This document shows positions 7,144 to 12,952 of a DNA stretch of 12,952 bases, piece by piece. How positions within the stretch are numbered: the first letter of the stretch is position 1; the number at the start of each line of letters is the position of its first letter. The DNA lies in contig CAJPTT010000024.1 of NCBI GenBank assembly GCA_905373565.1, positions 1 through 12,952 on the forward strand, in the 5' to 3' direction. The stretch comes from an uncultured Treponema sp. Lineage in GTDB: Bacteria > Spirochaetota > Spirochaetia > Treponematales > Treponemataceae. The notes under the pieces were generated by a model. The model saw only the letters and a program-made list of their open reading frames with translations. It was not told the origin of the DNA and did no database searches. A program made the position numbers and the translations under genes.

Positions 7144-7287
7144 CCAATCTCATCAGAGAATATAGATAAGAATCGCAGAAGAATGGAGGTTGGACGACCA
7201 TTTGAACCGCGAAGAGGTTCAACTCTGGTTGGACAGCCTCCATTATTCTGCGGGGATATTCTCGCAACTGTCTGATGAGATTGGCCT
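7141..7287 (-). repeat. Nested palindromic repeat unit, copy 2 (inverted relative to copy 1)
   Basis: The outer arms AGGCCAATCTCATCAGA (7141-7157) and its exact 17-bp complement (7271-7287) enclose a second perfect pair, GAATAT/ATATTC (7158-7163 and 7256-7261). The inner stem is 7174-7189 with 7237-7252, pairing at 15 of 16 positions. Next comes ACCA (7197-7200) with TGGT (7226-7229), and the centre is TTGAACC-GCGAAGA-GGTTCAA. Its reverse complement aligns end to end with copy 1, and 36 bp (7196-7231) are identical to copy 3 in reverse orientation. The right arm ends 3 bp before the aldolase SD. Confidence 0.88.
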
Positions 7288-7290
7288 AGC

Positions 7291-7296
7291 GGAGGA
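7291..7296 (+). promoter_or_regulatory. Ribosome binding site deciding the eda start
   Basis: GGAGGA, 4 nt before GTG at 7301-7303 (spacing AATA), is a strong SD. It fixes the aldolase start downstream of the repeat, rather than at TTG 7190 inside it. Confidence 0.85.
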
Positions 7297-7300
7297 AATA

Positions 7301-7942
7301 GTGAAAAAATACGAACTGATACAGGCGCTGATTGAGGCGGGGGCGGTTGCCGTTATTCGGGCGGAAAATAAAACGCAGGGGCTTAAAATCGTGGAGGCGG
7401 TGCGTGCCGGGGGAATAACGGCAATCGAAATTACGATGACGGTACCGCACGCCGACGAAATTATCCGCGAGTTAAGCGGAACATTCGGTGCGGATGTATT
7501 GCCGGGAGCCGGTACGGTACTCGATGCGGAGACCGCGCGGGTGTGTATCCTTGCCGGTGCGCAATATATCGTCGGGCCGTCTTTTAACGAGGACTGTGCC
7601 CGCCTCTGCAATCGGTATGCGGTGCCGTATATTCCCGGCGTGATGACGCCGCAGGAAGCGGTGCGGGCGCTTGAGTTCGGAGCGGACATCCTCAAGCTGT
7701 TTCCGGCGGAGCTTTTCGGACCGAAAATCATCAGCGCCTTTAAGGGGCCGCTTCCGCAGGGAACCTATATGCCGACCGGCGGCATCACTGCCGAAAACGC
7801 AGCCGAGTGGATTAAAGCAGGAGCCGCAGTGCTCGGTATCGGGGGAGCGTTGACGAAGGGTGCCAAAACAGGTGATTTTGAATCGGTTACCCGCACTGCC
7901 CGTCAATTAAAGGAAGCAATCGCTGCTGCACGCAGCAAATAA
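7301..7942 (+). CDS. eda: KDPG/KHG aldolase (2-dehydro-3-deoxy-phosphogluconate aldolase)
   Basis: A class I aldolase that cleaves 2-keto-3-deoxy-6-phosphogluconate to pyruvate and glyceraldehyde 3-phosphate, and often also 4-hydroxy-2-oxoglutarate. The protein is 213 aa, matching the family, when the GTG at 7301 is used. Seen residues are VIR (R20), catalytic E43 in IEITMT, GAGTVL at 70-75, VGPSF at 91-95, the Schiff-base K132 in DILKLFPAE, and PTGGI plus GIGGAL for phosphate binding. The frame stays open upstream to a TTG at 7190, but those 37 codons are the palindromic repeat and should not be counted. The gene was probably next to the M23-like gene before insertion of the element, and it is 12 bp upstream of the ClC gene. 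No edd or other Entner-Doudoroff gene is in view, so the exact keto-acid substrate (KDPG, KHG or a relative) is uncertain. Confidence 0.93.
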   Translation: MKKYELIQALIEAGAVAVIRAENKTQGLKIVEAVRAGGITAIEITMTVPHADEIIRELSGTFGADVLPGAGTVLDAETARVCILAGAQYIVGPSFNEDCARLCNRYAVPYIPGVMTPQEAVRALEFGADILKLFPAELFGPKIISAFKGPLPQGTYMPTGGITAENAAEWIKAGAAVLGIGGALTKGAKTGDFESVTRTARQLKEAIAAARSK

Positions 7943-7954
7943 CTACCATTTGTT

Positions 7955-9538
7955 ATGAATACCAATTCGGAAACAGGCACATTGCTGAAAAAAAGGCAAG
8001 AAAATAAGTGGCTTTTAGTATTTGAAAGTCTATTAACCGGCTTATTAACAGGGCTGGTTATTACTGGTTTTCGACTTTCGATCTCTTATCTTAAAAACAG
8101 CCGTATTGCATTATACGATGTTATACGGGCGGCAGGCGCACTCGGCGTTGTTCTTGCGCTGGCAGGTTTGGCGCTGGTGGGATTATTTATCGGTTTTATT
8201 ATTACGAAATGGCCGATGATTAAAGGCGGTGGCGTTGCACAGATCGAAGGCGTTTTTATGCAAAAATTGCAGTTCTCCCCGCTTTCGGAACTCCCGCTCA
8301 AATTTATCGGCGGCGTTCTTGGAATTGGACTGGGGCTTTCGATGGGACGCGAGGGGCCTTCCGTACAGTTGGGCGCTTATGTCGGGGATGCCGTTGAACG
8401 CCTGGGAAAACGCTCGTTTTCCGAACGGGTATGCCTTATCACTGCAGGCGCCGCCGCCGGACTTTCGGCAACCTTTAACGCCCCTTTTGCTGCAATTGTT
8501 TTTGCTCTGGAAGATATTCATCATCATTTAACGCCGTTACTCTTAGCTTGCGTTATGGCAGGGGCTTTTGCCGGCGATTTTGCCGGAAGTATCTTTTTGG
8601 GTTCCGGCCCGATTTTCCGATTTTTTACCGCCGCAGCATTTCCGCTTTCTCAATTTGCATGGCTGATAGGACTTGGGATGTTTGTCGCACTGGTCGGACA
8701 TGGGTTTAAGCAATCAATCTATTTTTTCCAACAATGTTATAAAACACTCCATATTCCGCCGGTTTTGCGGCCGGTTGTTCCGTTCCTGTTGTCGCTGCCG
8801 GTCGGGTTGTGGCTGAGTTATTCCTCCGGCGGCGGAGACGGGCTGATAAAAGCGCTGACTGAACAGTCCTTTCCGCTTATGACATTGCTGATGTTCTTAG
8901 CCGTTAAACTGCTTTTTACCGGCATTTCCGCAGGGTCGGGGGCAATCGGAGGGATTTTCGTACCGCTTCTTGCGTGTGGCGCGACCGGCGGAGCGTTGTA
9001 TGCAACGGCGCTTGTACATTTCGGATTATTGACGCAAGAATACGTTAATGCCATGATTCTATTCGGTATGGCTGCCTGTTTTACGACCGTTATTAAAGCA
9101 CCGCTTACTGCCTGCGTTATCGTGTTTGAAACAAGCGGGGCATTCAATCAACTGGGCGGCTTGGTACTTACCTGCCTTACGGCCTATCTGACGGCTAATT
9201 TTATCGGTTCGCAAGCGCATGACCATATCCTATTGGAGCAGATACTCGAAGCCGAGCAAAGCGACATACAATCCTCGACCGATAAACACGGAATATATCG
9301 CCCGCAGCTTTATGAATTGCCGATCGGCTTGCACTCAATTGCTGCATTAAAGAAAGTCCGCGAAATGGACTGGCCCCAAAAATGCCGCATCATCGGCGTT
9401 ATGCATGGCGAACATGAGTTTGTCCCCGACGGCAATACCGTGCTGTACCCCGGCGACAAACTGATTATCCTTGCGGAAGATACCAGCGGTTCTCTTTTAG
9501 AACAGCTTACCGGTTTAACTGATGATCATGCTAAATAA
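7955..9538 (+). CDS. ClC-family chloride/proton antiporter with C-terminal TrkA-C-type domain
   Basis: The 527-aa product has a ClC membrane domain (about 20-420) with many hydrophobic helices, then a soluble tail (about 450-520). The tail resembles a TrkA-C/RCK ligand-binding domain and includes VLYPGDKLIILAED. The gating glutamate is E133 in GREGPSVQLG. KGGGVAQIEG at 90-99 replaces the usual GSGIP, GGIFVP is at 332-337, and the internal proton glutamate position reads E186-D187 where E. coli ClC has E-E. The residue aligning with the E. coli anion-coordinating tyrosine is F397. These point to an exchanger with altered anion coordination; chloride is likely but not certain. There is no SD before ATG 7955, and the gene begins 12 bp after eda, so it is probably translated as part of that operon. 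Confidence 0.93.
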   Translation: MNTNSETGTLLKKRQENKWLLVFESLLTGLLTGLVITGFRLSISYLKNSRIALYDVIRAAGALGVVLALAGLALVGLFIGFIITKWPMIKGGGVAQIEGVFMQKLQFSPLSELPLKFIGGVLGIGLGLSMGREGPSVQLGAYVGDAVERLGKRSFSERVCLITAGAAAGLSATFNAPFAAIVFALEDIHHHLTPLLLACVMAGAFAGDFAGSIFLGSGPIFRFFTAAAFPLSQFAWLIGLGMFVALVGHGFKQSIYFFQQCYKTLHIPPVLRPVVPFLLSLPVGLWLSYSSGGGDGLIKALTEQSFPLMTLLMFLAVKLLFTGISAGSGAIGGIFVPLLACGATGGALYATALVHFGLLTQEYVNAMILFGMAACFTTVIKAPLTACVIVFETSGAFNQLGGLVLTCLTAYLTANFIGSQAHDHILLEQILEAEQSDIQSSTDKHGIYRPQLYELPIGLHSIAALKKVREMDWPQKCRIIGVMHGEHEFVPDGNTVLYPGDKLIILAEDTSGSLLEQLTGLTDDHAK

Positions 9539-9564
9539 TTTTTAGGTAATCTTATAAATTTTTC

Positions 9565-9593
9565 TTGCTATTTATCATATTCGAGGCTATAAT
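9565..9593 (+). promoter_or_regulatory. Promoter of the permease operon
   Basis: TTGCTA (9565-9570), a 17-bp spacer and a perfect TATAAT (9588-9593) form a good sigma-70 promoter just after the ClC gene. The start is expected near 9600, giving a ~196-nt untranslated leader before the permease ATG. Confidence 0.7.
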
Positions 9594-9599
9594 TATTTA

Positions 9600-9795
9600 C
9601 ACAAGAGTAATCAACAACCCCAACGCAGAGCATCAGGGTTGTTGTTCTCATAAAGTGGTTGCAGTCGGTTTTCATACCCTTTATTACGGCGCAAAAAAAG
9701 CCGGTGGTATGAAATCCTCCGCACAAATCATTCGCGTCCTTATCATTATAAAGCAAGATTAAGCGAGTGATATATTATAAGTTAAGGAGGAGATT
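9600..9795 (+). promoter_or_regulatory. Structured 5' leader with three stem-loops before the permease
   Basis: Three separate stems are visible. Stem 1 is CAACAACCC (9612-9620) with GGGTTGTTG (9636-9644), 9 bp. Stem 2 is 9667-9678 with 9706-9717, pairing at 11 of 12 positions, with an inner CGGC/GCCG (9687-9690 and 9700-9703) closing an A-rich loop. Stem 3 is ATCATTCGC (9727-9735) with GCGAGTGAT (9763-9771), 9 bp with one G-U. Stem 3 ends just before the SD AAGGAGG (9784-9790). None is followed by a U-run. I do not recognise a known riboswitch; purine riboswitch core sequences are absent. A cis-regulatory role is inferred. Confidence 0.5.
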
Positions 9796-11145
9796 ATGAG
9801 TATTTCAAAAGAAAATATTTATAAGCTCGAAGGTCGAGTCCCATTAAAGACCGCGATTCCGTTAGGTATGCAGCATGTTTTGGCTATGTATGCCGGAAAC
9901 CTCGCGCCGATTTTGGTTATATCGGGCGTTCTTAATATCCCTGCGGATATCAAAGTTTCACTGCTGCAAAGCGCTATGTTTGTTGCCGGTGCCGTTACGT
10001 TTGTACAGCTGCGCCCTATTTGGAAAATCGGTTCGGGGCTTCCCACCGTTATGGGAACCAGCTCAGGCTTTATCCCCGTTGCTATCGGCGTAGGATTGCA
10101 ATATGCCGCAATGGGTGACTGGTCAAACGGGTACGCCGCCATTCTCGGGGCATCCTTCATCGGCGGTTTAATGGAGTTTATGCTCGGGTTTATCGTTAAA
10201 CCGCTTCGCAAGTTCTTGCCCCACGTTGTTACCGGAACTGTTGTTACCACGTTGGGAATTTCGCTTATTCCCGTCGGTATTAAATTTGTCGGCGGAGGTG
10301 TCGGACTTGAACAAACACCCGGTTTCGGTTCGATAAAGAATCTGTTAGTTGCGCTTTTTGTCTTTTTAACGATTATCTTTATCCGCCAAATGTTCACCGG
10401 TTTTTTAAGTATCTCTTCCATTCTGATCGGACTTATCGCAGGGTATATCGTTGCCATATTTGTCGGTATGGTAGATTTTACGCCGGTAAGAAACGCCGCA
10501 TGGATTTCCGCTCCGCTGCCCTTCTTTGCCGTAGGGCACCTGAACCTTGCCTTCCATTGGGATGCGATTGTCCCATTCATGCTCGTCTACCTTGCAACAA
10601 CCGTAGAAACGATCGGGGATAACACCGGCATTGCAGTCGGCGGCCTCGGACGCGACATAACCGACAAAGAATTACAGGGCGCAGTTCATGCGGACGGCTT
10701 TGGCAGTATAGTTGCCGCAATCTTCGGCGTTATGCCGAACACCTCATTCAGCCAGAACGTCGGGCTTATCGGTATGACAAAGGTTGTTAACCGGTTTACG
10801 ATCGGAATCGGCGCGAGCTTCTTGGTACTGTGCGGCTTCTTCCCCAAACTCGGAGCAATTGTTTCGACTATCCCGAACCCCGTATTGGGCGGCGGCGTAT
10901 TGCTGATGTTCAGTATGATCACGATGAGCGGTTTAAACTTGATTTATCAAAGCGGAAAGATTGCGGAACGCGATGTTGTCATTATCGCAGCGTCCCTCGG
11001 CGTTGCTTTCGGTTTAAGTAATGTACCGCAAGTGATGCAGCACCTGCCGATGTGGTTCCAGAATATCTTTAAGCAGGCCATCGTCGGCGCCTTTGTTACC
11101 GCACTTATTCTGAACCTTCTGCTTCCTAAGTCAAAAGAGGATTAA
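9796..11145 (+). CDS. NCS2-family purine permease, xanthine/uracil type
   Basis: A 449-aa polytopic membrane protein with the length and layout of nucleobase:cation symporters (NCS2/NAT). Family motifs are MQH at 25-27 in helix 1, the ATTVETIGD segment with E271 (the substrate-binding glutamate of XanQ-like carriers), and NTSFSQNVGLI at 315-325, the NAT signature region. Xanthine or urate is the likely substrate because of that signature and the neighbouring molybdenum-cofactor genes; uracil or guanine cannot be excluded. The ATG is preceded by a strong SD, AAGGAGGAG. The gene has its own promoter and leader and is the first of three tightly spaced plus-strand genes; only 5 bp separate its stop codon from the next start. 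Confidence 0.92.
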   Translation: MSISKENIYKLEGRVPLKTAIPLGMQHVLAMYAGNLAPILVISGVLNIPADIKVSLLQSAMFVAGAVTFVQLRPIWKIGSGLPTVMGTSSGFIPVAIGVGLQYAAMGDWSNGYAAILGASFIGGLMEFMLGFIVKPLRKFLPHVVTGTVVTTLGISLIPVGIKFVGGGVGLEQTPGFGSIKNLLVALFVFLTIIFIRQMFTGFLSISSILIGLIAGYIVAIFVGMVDFTPVRNAAWISAPLPFFAVGHLNLAFHWDAIVPFMLVYLATTVETIGDNTGIAVGGLGRDITDKELQGAVHADGFGSIVAAIFGVMPNTSFSQNVGLIGMTKVVNRFTIGIGASFLVLCGFFPKLGAIVSTIPNPVLGGGVLLMFSMITMSGLNLIYQSGKIAERDVVIIAASLGVAFGLSNVPQVMQHLPMWFQNIFKQAIVGAFVTALILNLLLPKSKED

Positions 11146-11150
11146 CCGAT

Positions 11151-11939
11151 TTGAGCATATCGCCGCACAAGAATAAAGCTGCCAATGCTTCTGACAACTT
11201 CGGCGCCGGTAAGCCGGTCGTTTCGGAACTTGGAAAGCGGATATTCTTTGTTACCGGCGAACCGGGCTGCGGGAAGTCTACCTTTCTCGCAGCTCTTATA
11301 CAAAAATTCAACTTACAGCCTTCAGGCTTTATTACAAAAAAAGAAGAAACGGCAGCGGAACCGGCACTGTATATACATCAGATAATAAACGGAACGACGC
11401 AGTTCCGCTATGAGGCCGATAACCGCGCCGGAATATGCTGTTCGCCTAAACCGGTCGGTTTTGCGCCGGTATTTGATGCGTACGGGGTTATGTGTTTAAA
11501 GCAGGCGGAGACGGCGGTACGTTCTTCGCTTGACGGCGATTATGCCGATGCCGATTGCTCCGAAGCTACACAAAAAAACAGTACCGTTCCCGAACCGACA
11601 GATCCGCCCCAACCTTACGACATCAGTCGTAGCAGCACCCCACCGCAGCAGCATCTGCCGGTCATCTTACTGGATGAACTCGGCGTTATGGAATCGGATG
11701 CGGAGCTCTTTTTCCGCACCGTGTGTACGTTGTTTTCCAATCCCCAGTATTATATCATCGGCGCCGTAAAGCCCCACGGAACTCGCTTTTTGCCGGTCTT
11801 GGAACAAATACCGGAAGCTACGGTGTTTCATCTAACGCCGCACAACAGACCTCAGTTATATGCTCAGCTTGAGCAAGCGCAGAGCTTTGCCGCGTTTTTG
11901 CATATCGTCAGCAGCGAATATCCAAATGCTAAGAAATGA
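11151..11939 (+). CDS. THEP1/NTPase-like P-loop protein of a molybdenum-hydroxylase-type locus
   Basis: A predicted nucleoside-triphosphatase of 262 aa. Walker A is GEPGCGKST at 36-44; Walker B is VILLDELGVME at 171-181, close to the IDEIGKME pattern of THEP1-family NTPases. A later KPHGTRFL (208-214) also fits. Two extra segments make it longer than typical THEP1 proteins (roughly 170-190 aa): about 30 residues before the P-loop, and a low-complexity stretch (about 125-169) rich in Ser, Pro, Thr, Asp and Gln between Walker A and B. The TTG start at 11151 is supported by AGAGGAT 9 nt upstream, overlapping the end of the permease gene. Relatives occur beside purine permeases and MocA-like genes. 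A cofactor-maturation role is inferred from that context. Confidence 0.78.
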   Translation: MSISPHKNKAANASDNFGAGKPVVSELGKRIFFVTGEPGCGKSTFLAALIQKFNLQPSGFITKKEETAAEPALYIHQIINGTTQFRYEADNRAGICCSPKPVGFAPVFDAYGVMCLKQAETAVRSSLDGDYADADCSEATQKNSTVPEPTDPPQPYDISRSSTPPQQHLPVILLDELGVMESDAELFFRTVCTLFSNPQYYIIGAVKPHGTRFLPVLEQIPEATVFHLTPHNRPQLYAQLEQAQSFAAFLHIVSSEYPNAKK

Positions 11940-11948
11940 TGTGCTGCT

Positions 11949-12764
11949 ATGAATACTATCGCGATAGAGAATGCTCCCAACACTACTGGAAGCACTGCCG
12001 AACTCCCCACTGCAATTCTTCTTGCAGGAGGGCTTTCTACCCGTATGGGCTGCTGCAAACAGCTACGCCCGCTTTGCGGGAAGCCGTTAATCCGATATGT
12101 TGTTGAAACGCTGCTTGAAGCAGGTATTACCCATCTGGTGATTACGGTTAATAGCGAAACGCAGCAGCCCATAACAGAAATGATGGAGCGCCTGACACAA
12201 AAACAACCTGTGCAAAGCAGCGTTCTAAAAGAACCGGCCGCCGGAAACGGCACATTCCATCCAGTCCGCTGCGATATTATCTTTAATCCTGAGCCGGAGC
12301 GGGGACAGGGACATTCGGCTGCTCTTGCAGTACAAGCTGCCTGCGTCTATCATACAGAGACTCTTGCAGTACAGACTGCTCGCAGCAGCTGTACGGAATG
12401 TTCTGCCTCAAATACCGTCCATACCTATACCCCAAGCAGTTTCTTATTTTGTACTGCCGATCAGCCTTTTTTACAAGCAGATAGTATCCGCGACCTCTGC
12501 GCCGTATTTCAGAGCCATCCCGACTGCATTGTTTCTGCTGCCTTTAACGGCAAACACTGTTCTCCGGTCATCTTTCCGGCGGCATTGGCCGGTGAGCTCA
12601 GCCGCTTGGACGGAAGTGTCGGCGGCAGAACCGTAATGAATGCTCACCCTGACCTGATACTGTACTCCCCGCTTCGCTCCGAGATGGAAGCCTTCGACAT
12701 CGATACGCCCGAAGAGTTTAAGCGGGCAGAGAAATATCTGAAGAAGATAGCGATAGCGTATTAA
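11949..12764 (+). CDS. MocA/MobA-like nucleotidyltransferase (molybdenum cofactor cytidylyltransferase family)
   Basis: Likely transfers a nucleotide (CMP in MocA) to molybdopterin to make the cofactor used by xanthine-dehydrogenase-type enzymes. The 271-aa product has the GT-A nucleotidyltransferase signature AILLAGGLSTRMGCCKQL (22-39), the loop FCTADQPFL (167-175) with the metal-binding DQP, SPVIFP (205-210), GGRTVM (225-230) and a final FDIDTPEEF (249-257). A Cys/Ser/Thr-rich segment (about 125-160) enlarges the protein and contains a 13-residue duplication. The ATG at 11949 is 9 bp after the upstream gene and lacks a clear SD, so translational coupling is likely. CTP specificity is inferred from context; a MobA-type GTP enzyme is less likely because of the purine-permease neighbourhood. 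Confidence 0.86.
   Translation: MNTIAIENAPNTTGSTAELPTAILLAGGLSTRMGCCKQLRPLCGKPLIRYVVETLLEAGITHLVITVNSETQQPITEMMERLTQKQPVQSSVLKEPAAGNGTFHPVRCDIIFNPEPERGQGHSAALAVQAACVYHTETLAVQTARSSCTECSASNTVHTYTPSSFLFCTADQPFLQADSIRDLCAVFQSHPDCIVSAAFNGKHCSPVIFPAALAGELSRLDGSVGGRTVMNAHPDLILYSPLRSEMEAFDIDTPEEFKRAEKYLKKIAIAY
12322..12399 (+). repeat. In-frame 39-bp tandem duplication inside the MocA-like gene
   Basis: Units 12322-12360 and 12361-12399 share 25 of 39 bases, with the first 13 identical (CTCTTGCAGTACA). They encode ALAVQAACVYHTE and TLAVQTARSSCTE (residues 125-137 and 138-150). The duplication lies between the GQGHSAAL helix and the DQP strand and explains part of the extra length. Confidence 0.7.
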
Positions 12765-12848
12765 AAAGCTTTCCGAAACAGTACAGAGTGCAAGCGTCAA
12801 TATCTGATCTTTAACATTTCTTAAAAGTCAAGCACAAAAAATGGGGAA

Positions 12849-12952
12849 CCCAGGGTAAACGTATCAGGCCGTTTTTTTAACATCCCCGCGGAAAAATTGA
12901 GACTATTCAACCAGAGTTGAACCTCTTCGCGGTTCAAATGGTCTCACAGTCT
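12849..12952 (+). repeat. Nested palindromic repeat unit, copy 3 (cut by window end)
   Basis: It aligns in the same orientation as copy 1 from CCCAGGGTAA onward. The CCCCG block falls at the same distance (positions 36-40 of the unit). Positions 12908-12943 are the exact 36-bp reverse complement of 7196-7231 in copy 2. The inner pairs TGAGAC/GTCTCA (12898-12903 and 12941-12946) and TTGAACC/GGTTCAA are seen. The outer right arm lies beyond the window. The stretch from 12765 to 12848, after the MocA-like gene, holds no gene or clear terminator. Confidence 0.85.

Larger units (their letters stand above)
6974..7292. mobile_element. Non-coding MITE-like element with 7-bp flanking direct repeats
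   Basis: CTAGCGG occurs at 6974-6980 and again at 7286-7292, bracketing about 305 bp of non-coding palindromic DNA (6981-7285). The interior is two head-to-head copies of one ~145-bp unit, described separately. Deleting 6981-7287 plus overlap so that one CTAGCGG remains gives GACTAGCGGAGGAAATAGTG. In that junction the TAG stop of the M23-like gene, the GGAGGA SD and the GTG start of the aldolase are only a few bases apart. This looks like an insertion into an operon junction with a target duplication. No transposase is encoded, so mobility would have to be in trans. The 7-bp match could be chance. Confidence 0.6.

Noticed and set aside
6985..7287. Integron attC sites
   Set aside because: The palindromes lack visible GTTRRRY and RYYYAAC core pairs and are not arranged between promoterless cassettes.
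6985..7287. Intrinsic transcription terminators
   Set aside because: The stems are long and nested but no U-run follows on either strand. They might still affect transcription.
6985..7287. CRISPR array
   Set aside because: Only two units, inverted to each other, with no regular spacers or direct repeats and no cas genes.
7190..7300. TTG start giving the aldolase a 37-residue N-terminal extension
   Set aside because: The GGAGG touches the TTG with no spacing, the extension is repeat DNA, and GTG 7301 has a proper SD and gives family length.
9600..9795. Known purine, preQ1, SAM, TPP or T-box leader
   Set aside because: None of their core conserved strings could be found by eye, so no class is assigned.

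Overview
The window reads as a bacterial chromosome segment of mixed housekeeping and metabolic genes. I infer a spirochete, most likely an oral-type Treponema of moderate G+C. This rests on gene styles and neighbourhood only, since no rRNA or other taxonomic marker is present. No phage, plasmid, CRISPR, tRNA or rRNA genes were found.

Left half, minus strand. Two operons run right to left. The first is cdd (cytidine deaminase) followed by aspA (aspartate ammonia-lyase), closed by a clear intrinsic terminator at 3088-3115. The second is apt (adenine phosphoribosyltransferase), asnS (asparaginyl-tRNA synthetase) and recO (recombination mediator). A degenerate 15-bp tandem repeat sits between asnS and recO. 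Both operon-leading genes have a -10 box exactly 6 nt before the ATG and no Shine-Dalgarno (SD) sequence, which suggests leaderless mRNAs.

Centre, plus strand. Only 23 bp separate cdd from a divergent gene series: a membrane-anchored propeller-like protein (4979-6097), a secreted M23-like protein that has lost its metal ligands (6114-6977), a KDPG aldolase (7301-7942) and a ClC antiporter with a C-terminal TrkA-C-type domain (7955-9538). Between the M23-like gene and the aldolase lies a ~305-bp non-coding element made of two head-to-head, internally palindromic copies of a ~145-bp unit. It is flanked by a 7-bp direct repeat (CTAGCGG). Removing it and one copy of the repeat restores a tight junction of stop codon, SD and start codon. 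A third copy of the unit runs off the right edge of the window.

Right third, plus strand. A strong promoter and a ~196-nt leader with three stem-loops precede a purine/xanthine-type NCS2 permease. This is followed by a THEP1/NTPase-like P-loop protein and a MocA-like nucleotidyltransferase. The set looks like the transport and cofactor-maturation part of a purine/molybdenum-hydroxylase locus, but no hydroxylase subunit is in view. With apt and cdd, much of the window concerns nucleotide salvage or catabolism.

The most notable items are the nested palindromic element family, whose copies show a compensatory stem change and a possible target-site duplication; the unexplained structured leader; the leaderless-type promoters; and the catalytically dead M23-like protein.
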